Origin: Chromera velia
Lineage: Eukaryota > Sar > Chromeraceae
Direction: 5' to 3'
Length of the DNA stretch: 27,500 nt
Assembly (NCBI GenBank): GCA_018398765.1
Contig: JAHBMJ010005751.1
Location: 1 to 27,500, forward strand
The notes below the pieces were generated by a model. That model searched no databases. It saw nothing but the letters and a program-made list of their open reading frames with translations, and was not told the origin of the DNA. Of this stretch, positions 9,613 to 18,992 are shown piece by piece; within the stretch, counting starts at the first letter, position 1, and the number at the start of each line of letters is the position of its first letter. The position numbers and the translations under genes are program-made.

Positions 9613-10161
9613 ATGCTTGCTGGTGGAGCTATCGCCTGTTTGATCAACATAGACCGCCCAATTCTCTATGCGTTAAAAAATCCTTTCCTAGCATCTCCAT
9701 CGCTTATTAAAATTGGTAGCACTTTAAAAAACCCTGACCGGAAAGTGGACCAGTATTATTTATGCTATTCATGGGGTTTCAACATTATCTGTATCCTAGT
9801 GTTTCTGCCTGGGGTCATGCACACACGGCTGAATCATTTTGAACGATTGCTCCTTGACTTATTCAGCGACTATAAGCTCAAAAGTCTAGTGTGGATTTTT
9901 GAGTCCCGCCAAGAATGGCTAATTAACGTTTCCCATGCATATGTACTAGCAACGTTCCGGTCTTTTCGTGACCAGGTCGTGAAGCAGGTTTATCGAATCG
10001 ACTCATACTTATTATGGTCCAATACACATTTTTTGCCTGATTATGACTTTTATACAGAATTTGAAATCCTGGATGAAAAGCACAAAATCCTGAAGAATAT
10101 TGCCCTGAGTCAGGAAGAATCAAAAGCTAACCGGACAGCACGTCAGCGGCAAAAAATATGA
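9613..10161 (+). CDS. T5orf172/MUG113-like GIY-YIG domain protein
   Basis: An intact 182-residue ORF starting at ATG 9613. The hallmarks of the T5orf172/MUG113 branch of the GIY-YIG superfamily appear in order. A first strand, GAIACLIN (residues 5-12), is in the GIY position. LIKIGST (31-37) is in the YIG position. A basic turn follows (KNPDRK, 39-44). A helix HFERLLLDLF (75-84) carries the conserved Glu, and RQEWL (99-103) is in the position of the family's REWF motif. GIY-YIG proteins are mostly DNA endonucleases, while T5orf172/MUG113 members are common in phages, large DNA viruses and fungi and mostly of unknown role. The C-terminus is basic (SKANRTARQRQKI), fitting nucleic-acid binding. 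The ATGA at 10158 overlaps the next ORF. The first GIY Tyr is not obvious, so catalysis is uncertain. Confidence 0.6.
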   Translation: MLAGGAIACLINIDRPILYALKNPFLASPSLIKIGSTLKNPDRKVDQYYLCYSWGFNIICILVFLPGVMHTRLNHFERLLLDLFSDYKLKSLVWIFESRQEWLINVSHAYVLATFRSFRDQVVKQVYRIDSYLLWSNTHFLPDYDFYTEFEILDEKHKILKNIALSQEESKANRTARQRQKI

Positions 10162-10346
10162 GCAGACGAACGAATCATACAAATAAGCGTTCAAGAATTG
10201 CATTAGGCTTTGGGCCTTGATTACAAGGTCCAAGGAAGCGGCGATCTCAATCTGTTTCATCAATATCTCAGAGTCAAAGGCATGCTTCTATCTTAAATCC
10301 GGAATACAGGCAAAGAGCCAGACTCAATGACTTCTCAATCTTCTGA
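10158..10346 (+). pseudogene. basic, Ser/Arg-rich ORF with an internal TGA
   Basis: It starts at an ATG overlapping the previous stop (ATGA) and reads MSRRTNHTNKRSRIALGFGP, then a TGA at 10218-10220. It continues in frame through PRKRRSQSVSSISQSQRH to a stop at 10344. The composition looks like a nuclear-localisation or DNA-binding linker. It lies between the GIY-YIG ORF and the chromodomain, so it may be a decayed linker of one fusion protein or a separate small protein. Confidence 0.4.
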
Positions 10347-10605
10347 TGACGCAGAGTGGGAGGTCGAAAAAATTCTTGATTACGATGAGAGGCGCAACCA
10401 GTATAGGGTCCAATAGAAAGACTACCCGTCAGGTCCAGACAATCCACAATGGATTCCAGCATCAAACTTCCAGGGTACCGGGGACCGCCTGCTTGTTGAG
10501 TACCATCATAAAGTGAGGCAAGACGTCCAGCTGCTTAATGAACGCCTGGCAGTCCTCGATTTTTTTGAGATAGAGGATTCCATGGACCACGCAACTGCGG
10601 AATAG
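10327..10605 (+). pseudogene. chromodomain ORF interrupted by TAG
   Basis: From ATG 10327 the frame reads EWEVEKILDYDERRNQYRVQ, a TAG at 10414-10416, then KDYPSGPDNPQWIPASNF and a helix RLLVEYHHKVRQ, with the final stop at 10603. This is the classic chromodomain order: an aromatic/VEKIL strand, the YxVxWKGY strand, the TWEP-like turn (PQWIP) and the terminal helix. The TAG lies exactly where the conserved Trp of WKGY/WKDY belongs, so a one-base TGG to TAG change is the simplest reading. Chromodomains bind methylated histone tails and are carried at the integrase C-terminus of Ty3/gypsy chromoviruses, but no integrase precedes this one. It is in the same frame as the GIY-YIG ORF at 9613, with stops between. 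Confidence 0.7.
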
Positions 10606-10608
10606 GAC

Positions 10609-10928
10609 TGTAGGGCCTGTACGAGGCGCCGCCTCTGGCTGGCAGGAGACTCAGTCGCTTGACGGGCTGCTCGCACGGAGTATGGGCACGGGATCGATGA
10701 ACGCGTGCGTCGGTACACAGAATCAGTGATCGATACACAAAGTGATGCATTTGTTCTGTGCCAAGGAGAAGAAGCTCTGGAAGCAGTATGATTGGCATGA
10801 GTGGTTGCTATCAGAAACTCTAAGATGGAACTCCCTCTAAGAATGTCTGTTCAGGAATCTCTCTGTCTAGCCCACCACACTGCTAGCCTAGTAGTTACCT
10901 AGCATGATAGCCCCGTACGCAGCTAACA
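10609..10928 (+). repeat. 5' LTR
   Basis: It begins TGTAGGGCCTGTACGAGG and ends CGCAGCTAACA. It differs from the right copy at about 13 positions, 11 of them transitions. Confidence 0.8.
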
Positions 10929-10931
10929 GAT

Positions 10932-10944
10932 TGGTTAGCAGAGC
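10932..10944 (+). promoter_or_regulatory. putative primer-binding site
   Basis: TGGTTAGCAGAGC lies three bases after the 5' LTR. It looks like the complement of a methionine tRNA 3' end, with one extra base. The matching tRNA is not in the window. Confidence 0.45.
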
Positions 10945-13501
10945 TTTTGGTAACACAGGGAGGCAGATGTGGTGTGGATCGCAAACTTTGTTGTATTGAC
11001 GAACAGTTAGGCCGGATAGAGAATCCTCATCATTGTACGCAAGGCCTGTACTGACAAGAGTGCAGTGCCAGTTCGCTAGTGGAAAAATTCGTTGAAGGAA
11101 GAGAGATTTCGTCTCCTTTGTATTGTTTGTTCTTGAGTCGAAATTTGTGGTGGACCTGAGACTTTCTTCCAGATGTGATGGAGCGTGCTGTTTCTTTCTA
11201 TTCTCTTTGTCTTGAGAGAGTCCTCGGAACTCAAGGTTGCTGGCCCGCTGGAGATGAGGGTCCAGAAGGACGAGCTTGAGGAGGGAGACCATTCAGTCTG
11301 ATTGACTGAAGTGACTGACTGACTGCCGTCTCTGCCGATTGTGCTGCAATGAAGCACGAGGTGTCCAGGCCTACAAAGAACGCGCCCAGGTGATGGAGGA
11401 GATGTTCTTGGTTGTTTTGTTCTGTGAGCTGTTTGGGATGGAAAGAGGAAGGGCATCTTGTGAAGTGGAAGGTTGGTTGTGGTGACTAAATGGTGACTGA
11501 AGGTGTGTGGCCTTCTCTGTCTTTGTTTGCAATCATCTGTGCCGCGTTTCCAAATGCTCAGTTGTGCTATGGAGGCACCGCGGCAGCCGCACATCTTCAA
11601 GTCAGTGAATTATTGAATTGTTTTCTTTTGGTTGTGTGTTAAAGTTGGGAAATTTGCTTTGGGGGGAGGAAGGAATGGGTGTGAGAGTGAGAGGTGAAAA
11701 AGAGAGTGTGTTGAGGTGGTTGGGTCTGGTGGCTGGTATGTCTGATTGTATCTCTCTGTACATCCTGACTGTATTGTGTCTTCATGGTGGGAATGAATCA
11801 TGGGGGCCACGGCAGTTGGGAAAGAAAGAGAAAAAAGGAAAGAAGAGGAGAGGAAGGAAAAGAGGTTGAAGGTGAGGAGACTGAGGGTTTGTTGTGGCGA
11901 GAGGAGATTGTCGAAGAGAAGAGATACAAATACAAAGTAAGAAGAGGCAATCAGGAGAAGAAGAGAAGTGACTTCGTGTTGGGAATGACAGTGGGATAAG
12001 GAAAGGAGAGGCTGCATGTCTTCAGTGCTTGGGCACGGCCGCCTGGGGACTGATAACTTCAGCTGGGATTCATGCAGGGTGAATGTTGGTATGTTGCTTC
12101 TCTGGCTGTCTCTGTACGTCTGTTGTCTTCGTATTAAGAAAGAGCAAGAGTGGAGTAGAAAGTGCAGAGTGAGTGACCATAGCGCTGACGCAGCAAATGA
12201 GAAGCGTGAGAAGAAAAGAGACTGTTAATTGTAGTGGGGTCGCACCCTACGCAATTCCTACACATCTGTCGTTGTTCTTGATGGCCCGTGAATGTTGCAT
12301 ACGTATAATTGTGCAATAGTTGACGAGTCGATTAAGAATTGAGCATCACGAAAGAAACGCCGAAAGAAAAAGAAAAACGATCGGAATGTCTGAGTGAGAA
12401 ACTGTGATCAAAGAAAGGTGTGTCTTGACACAGCGGGAAGGAGGAAGCCCATGTGAGATCAGAAGTCATGACGCGCTTCAGGGAGGCCCTTGTCTTTGTC
12501 TCTTACTCTCTTACATGTGATCTCTCTATGAGTGTTCATATGCTTGAGGCAAACACTGACATGAATGATTTTCTGGTCGTGTCGACCTGTGTTCTTGAAG
12601 GGTTACCTCGTAAGAGGGAGTCTCCTGAGCATTCATGTTTTAAATCTGGTGTGCAGTTTGGGGCACAGATTCAGTAGTGAGGAGGGCGGTCTCTGTAGAG
12701 AGGCAGGTGGTCGCTGTGTGAAGCAGAGAAGGAAGAGGTGATCACAGGGTGGCCGAAACCACCTGGTCATTCAGACATTCTCGACACATTGCGTGAAGTC
12801 GCTGTAAGGAAAAGAATGAGGGGGGTTGGTATCGTCTGGCGGCGGACGGTTGGCGTCTCTTGTGTGTCTTTTGATACACTGTGCAGTCGCGATACCAGAC
12901 TCCTGTATGATCTTGAGCCAATGTACTGTGATGACCCTTGTCTTGCCAGGATCAGTCAGTCACAGTGTGAGAAGTGCAGAGCAGAGTAAAGAAAGCTGAA
13001 GCCTGAGGTCGCGCCTCAGCATGATTGTAGCAAAGCGTGCACCGTTGGCAACCGCATTTGCGCGTGTGTGGTCGCAGTCGACCCGAAGAGTCAAAAGAAC
13101 GAACGAACGAATGGAAGTGTGTGAAGGTGTATGTAGCTGCACATTATTAGCAGCGGTCATGCAACTCGGCTTGCGCATTGGGACAGGCCTGAGGTGAGCA
13201 TGTATGGCCAAGCCCTGTTCAGAAGAGTAAACGCATGCATTACAGTCCTCGGCGTAAGCAGGTGGCGCGTGCTGTGATGTTGTAGAAGAGTTGGGCCTGT
13301 TGTTTGGCGCTTTGGGGTCACTGTTTGCTCTGTTAATTATGTTATTTCGGTTTGTGTATGATGGTGTGTGTGGTATGATCGTTTTGCCCACCCTACCCAC
13401 CCAGCAAGCGGGCAGATGTAGGGATATGTAGGGTGAGACGGTGAAGCGTGTGTTTTGTGTGTGTGAGTGAGAGTGTGAGCCGAGCGTGGACGTCGGCCTT
13501 G

Positions 13502-13514
13502 GCGAGCGGGCAGA
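13502..13514 (+). promoter_or_regulatory. putative polypurine tract
   Basis: GCGAGCGGGCAGA abuts the 3' LTR start. The combination GCGGGCAGATGTAGGG also occurs about 100 bases upstream, near 13409, as if the PPT/LTR junction had been locally duplicated. Confidence 0.45.
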
Positions 13515-13834
13515 TGTAGGGCCTGTACGAGGCACCGCCTCTGGCTGGCGGGAGACTCAGTCGCTTGACGGGCTGCTCGCATGGAGTATGGGCACGGGAT
13601 CGATGAACACGTGCGTCGGTGCACAGAATCAGTGATTGATACACAAAGTGATGCATTTATTCTGTGCCAAGCAGAAGAAGCTCTGGAAGCAGTATGATTA
13701 GCATGAGTGGTTGCTATCAGAAACTCTAAGATGGAACTCCCTCTAAGAATGTCTGTTCAGGAATCTCTCTGTCTAGCCCACCACACTGCTAGCCTCGTAG
13801 TTACCTAACACGATAGCCCCGTACGCAGCTGACA
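13515..13834 (+). repeat. 3' LTR
   Basis: Same length as the left LTR, ending GCAGCTGACA, followed by AGGAT, which matches four of five bases of the left flank. Confidence 0.8.
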
Positions 13835-14636
13835 AGGATAATAGAACGATATCTTTCGAAAGCTGAAGACTAGCCAGGTAACAGCCATCTCGGTAGCTGA
13901 CACCTCTAGATAGAAAACACTCCCACTAGAAATATGCAGTAGCTTGACCTCCACACCGCTCTGGCCTCCGCCTAGAGCAAATTAAATGGCATGTTATTAT
14001 CACAAAGGAGGATATACCATCACTCCATACATTATTCATACTCTACGGCACTCATAATAGTCCCCCGCAATGTCACATGCACTCCTCTCCCCTCCCACAC
14101 ACCCTCAACCGCAGTCTTCTACTACGTGGCCACCTACAAGCTCCAAGTCCCTGAGGTGTCCCTTGACCCCTGCCTTGCACGGACCCCAAGGGCATAATAT
14201 ACTTTCCATAGGGCGCCAAAGATCTTCAGCCGAGGCCGTCACCTTTGCACTTCATCTGAGGTATCACCCAGGACGGTAGTACTACAGGAAACGACTTAGA
14301 CCAACCACACAAATACACATAAACGCACTGCAGCCGCTACCGAAGGAGGACCCCCTCCCACCAGAAGTAGGCTGTGGTGGTACGTAGTGCTAACGCCTTG
14401 TCGGGACTTGGGTATTCCCCCTGTGGTGTAATAACACTGTAATCTACACCCTTGCAGTCGACAGACGGCGACCAACGGTGAAGTGTAACGAATGTGTACA
14501 TGCTTCACCTTTTTCATGGATCGTTCACAGTGCAGAGTAGGGTAAAACACAGCAATACCACCGACTGGAGAGAGCCAAATCGATGAACCAACTCCAGGTG
14601 CATGAAAGTGAATCAATGAAAACGAGTGGGAGTGGG
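13835..14636. other. non-coding stretch between two insertions
   Basis: No convincing gene. The first part continues the DNA that was split by the LTR element. The middle is C-rich on the + strand (about 14060-14180). The last 60 bases are GAAT/GAGT-rich and are the target of the TIR element that follows. Confidence 0.5.
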
Positions 14637-15219
14637 CTAGGGGGGGGCACTTCAGCCGGTTACACCATGGTTATTGACCCCACACACCCCCCTTACAATG
14701 TATGACATGTAATCATCAGTCAAAAGTGGTGTCAATCGATTAGTTACGTTTGGTTACTCATAAAACTGGCTTTAAGATTGTTAAATAATTCAGGTTATGG
14801 TTAAAAATGATGAAAAATGATGTATCACACTCACTTTGCCCCCAAGTCCCCCGTAACCGGGTAACCCGTAACCTTTTTTGACCCCCCTCAAAAATGAAGT
14901 AACCTCCCTTAAAAAGTATTCAAACGTGTTCTAAACATCATTTTGAATGCTTTTAAAAGTTGAAAATTTAGTTGGTTACTGAGCTTAAAATGCTTGTAAC
15001 CGGGTAACTCGTAACCTCTTTGTATGACAAAGATAAAAAGGGGGTAACCCAAAGTAACCACGTAGCCTACACTTCAAAAACATCAGATTTTAATATAACT
15101 TGACTAGGCAGAGCTCCAGGTTGCCGGACTGGCTCGCAAAAATCTGTTTTTTTTTGTTCACATTTTATGTCATTTTCGGCTCAAAATCCACTATAACCTT
15201 CCAGAGTGCCCCCCCCTAG
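14637..15219. mobile_element. 583-bp TIR element (MITE) with 8-bp target duplication
   Basis: The ends are CTAGGGGGGGGCACT at 14637 and its exact reverse complement ending at 15219. Weaker inverted similarity continues inward (CGGTTA...ACC against GGTTAT...). GGAGTGGG immediately precedes (14629-14636) and follows (15220-15227) the element, a perfect 8-bp target-site duplication. An 8-bp duplication with short G-rich TIRs is typical of hAT elements. The interior has no ORF of note but has repeated GTAACC/GGTTAC motifs (for example GTAACCGGGTAACCCGTAACC-like runs near 14860 and 14998). Confidence 0.85.
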
Positions 15220-15420
15220 GGAGTGGGTGAATGAACGAGTACATGAATGAAGGCAGGCACACTTTCAAAGAATGACGAGGGAAGTGAATGAATCGTTAGA
15301 TGCATGGACAAAAGAGTGAATGAGTGAATGAGTGAGTGAGTAAGTGAGTAAGTGAGTGAATGAATGAATGAATGAATGAAAGAATGAATGAAAGGATGAA
15401 TGAAAGGAGATGAAAGGAGT
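15220..15420. repeat. GAAT/GAGT tetranucleotide tract
   Basis: Imperfect repeats of GAATGAATGA and GAGTGAGTGA, most regular at about 15315-15400. The left flank of the neighbouring TIR element is similar, so that element inserted into this repeat. Confidence 0.85.
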
Positions 15421-15448
15421 AAAAAGAGGGTAACCAAAAGGGGGGGGA

Positions 15449-15690
15449 TGTTACGAGGAAGCCGTCTCTTATTCCTTTATTCCTTTCCCTTGTGCCCTCT
15501 TTAACACTACTGTATGCTAATGATCTCCTCTCTTCATGCCTACTCACCGCTGGTCCACGTCTCTTCACATAAGGGTCGATTTGAAACGCCCGCGATTGCG
15601 TTGCCCAAGCAACCGAAACCGGCTGCAAGCAAAGAAGTGAAGGAATTGCATACATATGCATAAGGGTGAGGGCGCATCCATTGCATAACA
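15449..15690 (+). repeat. possible solo or 3' LTR-like segment
   Basis: AAAAGGGGGGGGA directly precedes TGTTACGAGG, the usual look of a polypurine tract/LTR junction. 242 bases later the sequence GCATAACA gives a TGTTA...TAACA terminal pair. There is no second copy, target duplication or coding interior, so this is a weak call. Confidence 0.25.
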
Positions 15691-16735
15691 GGGAAGGATG
15701 TAGATTGAAGTACGGGAAGTTCAAGACCGCGCCTAAGTGAGCGGAGGACTCGAACTCTTCGTACGCAAAGAGAAAGAGAAAGAGGCACAGAAAAAGAGAG
15801 AGACAGAGGAAACGACAGAAGGGAAAGAATAAAGGGAGAAAGCCCAGGAAGAGGAAAAAACGTGAAAGAAGGCATTGCTTGAGAAAAACATAAACGCAAG
15901 AGAAAAAAGGGTAAAACCTGACTCTACCCAGAGGGACAGCTCAATCGGAGGCTCCCATGCAGAGGAGTGGGTACATGACCACGCGAGCGAAGGACCCAGT
16001 CCTCAATGACATGACATTGTACTGAGTCTTGCCCTGATTGATGTATAACTGGTGCCATGAAAATGATTAGGAAAGAAGCGAAGGCCAAACATGAGAAAAA
16101 CAAAAAATGGAAGGGCACAAGGCAACAGAATCTTTGCCGAGCAAAGTGATAGAATGAACGCACCTAAGTAAGTAGATGACCTGACGTCACTTGCACAGGA
16201 AATACAAAAACGCCGCCAAGGGACCAAAATGAAAAGGACAAACTGACAAACTGGTATCGTCCTGCAAGGAAGAAGAAAAATGAGGAAAAGAATTCATTAG
16301 GGAAGAAAAGAGAGGACTGCTCAAATGGAAACAAAGGCAAGAAGCCAACACACAGACTGGGAAATAGAAAAAGCAAAGCCGGTTGGGAGGACAGTACAGC
16401 ATGAACATTGAGTTTCAAGTCTGTTTGATTTTCCCTTTCTTCTTATCTTTCTTTTGACTCAGCTAGGAAAGGGAGACGAATATACAAAGAACGAATGCAG
16501 AATAGAGTGCGTAACATCAAAAAGATGAGAGGAAATAGAGGGAGCGTCTCTTTTTTATTATTGCTTTGCCTCAAGTAAGGCCCCACCGTCTCTCTATCGA
16601 CCGTCTGTGTATCAACAAGTATTGTGTCCACGATGTAGCGCTACACAAAGCTACCTGCCACCACCGAAATACAACTCCCCACACGACCATCTTGCAAAGA
16701 GTGAACCGACTGTCCTTTGAAAACACTTGAGCAAT
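15691..16735. other. purine-rich non-coding stretch
   Basis: Long AAAGAGAAAGAG-type composition on the + strand (about 15765-15870 and 16070-16120). The open frames are on the pyrimidine strand, are Phe/Leu/Ser-rich and lack any domain. I see no gene. Confidence 0.5.
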
Positions 16736-16739
16736 GGCC

Positions 16740-17128
16740 TCCCACCGGTACTGTTCATCCGTCCACATCAGATCGTTTCCCCCGTCTCTGCACAGACAAT
16801 GCATGCACCGTCTCCATGGGTCAATCAATACATACCTTTCTATCACAGACGAAACATAAGCCATGGTACACCCATCCTAAGGCTCAAGACTGACTGGATG
16901 TGCCCCACAGAATACCTAACCGAGAGGCTCTTACCTGAACTATCCATCCATCTATATTAGATCGTTTTTACACGTCTCTGAACCAACCATACATGCCGTC
17001 TCCAGGTTGTCAGTCGGCACATACTTCTCTCTTACAGATGGAAAAAAAGCCATGACAAACCTATCCTCAGGGTGCAAGGCTGACCAGATGGGTCTTCCAG
17101 AATACTGGAGCAAGAATCGTGCACTCGC
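16740..17128 (-). repeat. two tandem copies of a ~190-bp unit, partial third
   Basis: Units start near 16740, 16929 and 17129. Each has ATC(C/T)GTC(C/T)ACATC-AGATCGTTT, then CGTCTCTG, a CATGC-CCGTCTCCA-G block, CATAC-TCTCT--ACAGA and CC-ATCCT-AGG. The third copy stops after the GGTTGTTTTCGATG block. On the - strand the second unit is open for about 60 codons (ending at 16952), but the first unit has stops in the equivalent frame, so I do not call a gene. Confidence 0.65.
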
Positions 17129-18060
17129 CATATCCACCTGTCTACATCGGGTTGTTTTCGATGACTAAACATGACCGAATCCATATTCACATAGTCGAAA
17201 ACGAGGTCGTAGGGGCAACTTCACACTGTCAGCTAGGTTGCCCCAGTATTCTAAACGAACAAACAGTCGCAAAACCAGTAAGTGAAGGACCTGAGCAGCA
17301 GAACAATAAAAGAAGAAAGGTGAAAGAACGATGGGAGTGGTGAGGGAAGTAGTGAGAGGTATGGGAGATACAAAGATGTATGAGAAAGGATGGAACAAAA
17401 CACAACAAAGTAGAACTCCAACATACGCACTGGTATATATATGAGCAGAAACGACACAACCTAATGGAATCAAACAATCAAGTATGAGGGCTCGGAAACG
17501 AGTGAGAGGGCTCGTTTCATGGAGAGACAGGTGGGACGACCTGACCTCTGTTGAAAACAAAGAAACAAAAGTAAACGAGCGGGAGGGCTCAGAAGCAAGT
17601 GTGAGGGCTCATTTCCTTGAAGAGAAGTGAAGACTTCATCTTGTCTCAGGAACGTAGAGCATGAAATGTCTAAAGATGAGAGATCATGTTAATCTGAAAG
17701 AAGGCTGACAACTCTAAGACTTCAGGTCTTGATAGAAAAGTCTACACACAATTACATGATACACAGGAAGATGAAAGGTCATCGATCTAGTGCACTCAAA
17801 AGGTGAAGTCTGGCCAGACAAAAACATGTATGTGAAAGACCCAGAAAGTGAATGTTCATGGTAGAACACAGTAGTTTCAGACATACAGCCAGATATATAT
17901 GTAATCACCATGGGCACAAAAATACATGTTTGTATATATGGAATGTTCTTTCAATGCAAGGCACGTGAGTACTGAGGCTTACTGACTTGTGAGGGGGCCC
18001 ACCCGTAACCAGTAAACTAAAAAAAAAGCGGTCTCATGCACAAAGAAGTAAAGTAGGGTA
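17129..18060. other. non-coding stretch
   Basis: No convincing gene. GTGAGAGGGCTCGTTTC and its diverged copy GTGTGAGGGCTCATTTCC (about 17500 and 17600) form a small direct repeat. The rest is AT-rich and unremarkable. Confidence 0.45.
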
Positions 18061-18356
18061 TCGCCAGCACCCTAGTAGGGGGGCACTGCTGGCCCATGAA
18101 TCCCTGTGTTCCTCTCACGTGTGTTTAGAAAAAAGGGCCGCTTTTAGATGTAGAGACGAGGGGGCCGCACTCTACATATAGGTAGATCATGACCCCTGAC
18201 TTTAAAGAAAAACAGACAAAAATCTAGGAATGTTATGCAAGAAGTTTCATAAAAAACCAAAAACTGTAAATTACAGAGAATATGACAGTAACATTAGTTT
18301 TTATGTTGGGCTAGAAACATGCATTCATTTTTATAAAAAACTTCGTGTCGCCAGGT

Positions 18357-18490
18357 TTTGTTGGGCTGTTGGGCTTGTTGTACTGTTGGGCTTTACCTTG
18401 CCAGGAAGTTGTTGGGCGCCCAACACGCCTAACAGACAACACGCCCAACAAGAAAGCCCAACACGGCCCAACAGCCCAACAAACACTCCC
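18357..18490. repeat. left GTTGGGC hairpin cluster
   Basis: Four TTGGGC motifs are followed by about five GCCCAA motifs, centred on the perfect palindrome GTTGGGCGCCCAAC at about 18411-18424. The right cluster at 19224-19320 has the same design with a TCATGACTTGTCATG centre. Confidence 0.75.
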
Positions 18491-18554
18491 AACATGCATA
18501 ACACGTACAATCATGATGATGAGAATGATCTAAAAGAATATTAAAACAATATGA

Positions 18555-18992
18555 AATACTGTTGGTGTTCTAGCAGTCAGCCCAGGTCGCCAGAGAGGAC
18601 CCAGAAGCAGCAGCACCAGCCGCCTCTTCCCTCTCATTCAGGATCAGAAGAATTTCAAACCGGTCTCTTCAGGTTTGGACTGCATTGCATGTGTAGACGA
18701 CAATCGTAAGTGGTACCTTTTGGTCTCCTCTTTCTCACCGACTCTCACCAGCATTTATATTGACAGTGAAGAATTTGAATCATCTGAACATGTCTCTTTC
18801 TCTGTTCTCTGCAAGCCGTCTTCTCTTGCAGTCCAGACATCTTTAATTCCTGTTGGTTCTGTGTTTGGTTGGGTTCATGAATTCTCACGAGACAAACGGA
18901 AACTGACTGTCAGCACTGAAGAAATAAAACGTTTGATTCGTCTGTGGAATGAAATTGATCACTCCGAGATGACTGCCGATAAAGGGGAATGA
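18555..18992 (+). CDS. exon-like ORF inside the foldback element, unknown product
   Basis: The frame is open from after a TGA at 18552 to the stop at 18990 (up to 145 codons) and has no early ATG. CTAGCAG near 18575 could be an acceptor. The protein is varied and non-repetitive (WYLLVSSFSPTLTSIYIDSE, SVFGWVHEFSRDKRKLTVST, IKRLIRLWNEIDHSE), unlike the low-complexity frames around it, so it may be a real exon or a captured gene fragment. I recognise no family. The lack of a start and of a partner exon means it could be a relic. Confidence 0.35.
   Translation, partial: NTVGVLAVSPGRQRGPRSSSTSRLFPLIQDQKNFKPVSSGLDCIACVDDNRKWYLLVSSFSPTLTSIYIDSEEFESSEHVSFSVLCKPSSLAVQTSLIPVGSVFGWVHEFSRDKRKLTVSTEEIKRLIRLWNEIDHSEMTADKGE

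Larger units (their letters stand above)
10609..13834. mobile_element. non-autonomous LTR retrotransposon, 3.2 kb
   Basis: Two 320-base direct repeats (10609-10928 and 13515-13834), about 96% identical, each begin TG and end CA. The flanking five bases are AGGAC on the left (10604-10608) and AGGAT on the right (13835-13839), a near-perfect target duplication. TGGTTAGCAGAGC at 10932-10944 follows the left LTR and resembles a primer-binding site for a Met tRNA (typical form TGGTA-CAGAGC) with one extra base. GCGAGCGGGCAGA at 13502-13514 precedes the right LTR as a purine-rich tract. The 2.6 kb interior has no recognisable gag, protease, reverse transcriptase or integrase on either strand, so the element would depend on another element's proteins. 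About 13 LTR differences, mostly transitions, suggest that it is not very young. Confidence 0.8.

Noticed and set aside
18357-18490. Telomere-like or CRISPR-like reading of the GTTGGGC repeats
   Set aside because: The heptamers are irregularly spaced and switch strand at a palindrome, giving a hairpin rather than a tandem telomere tract or spacer array.
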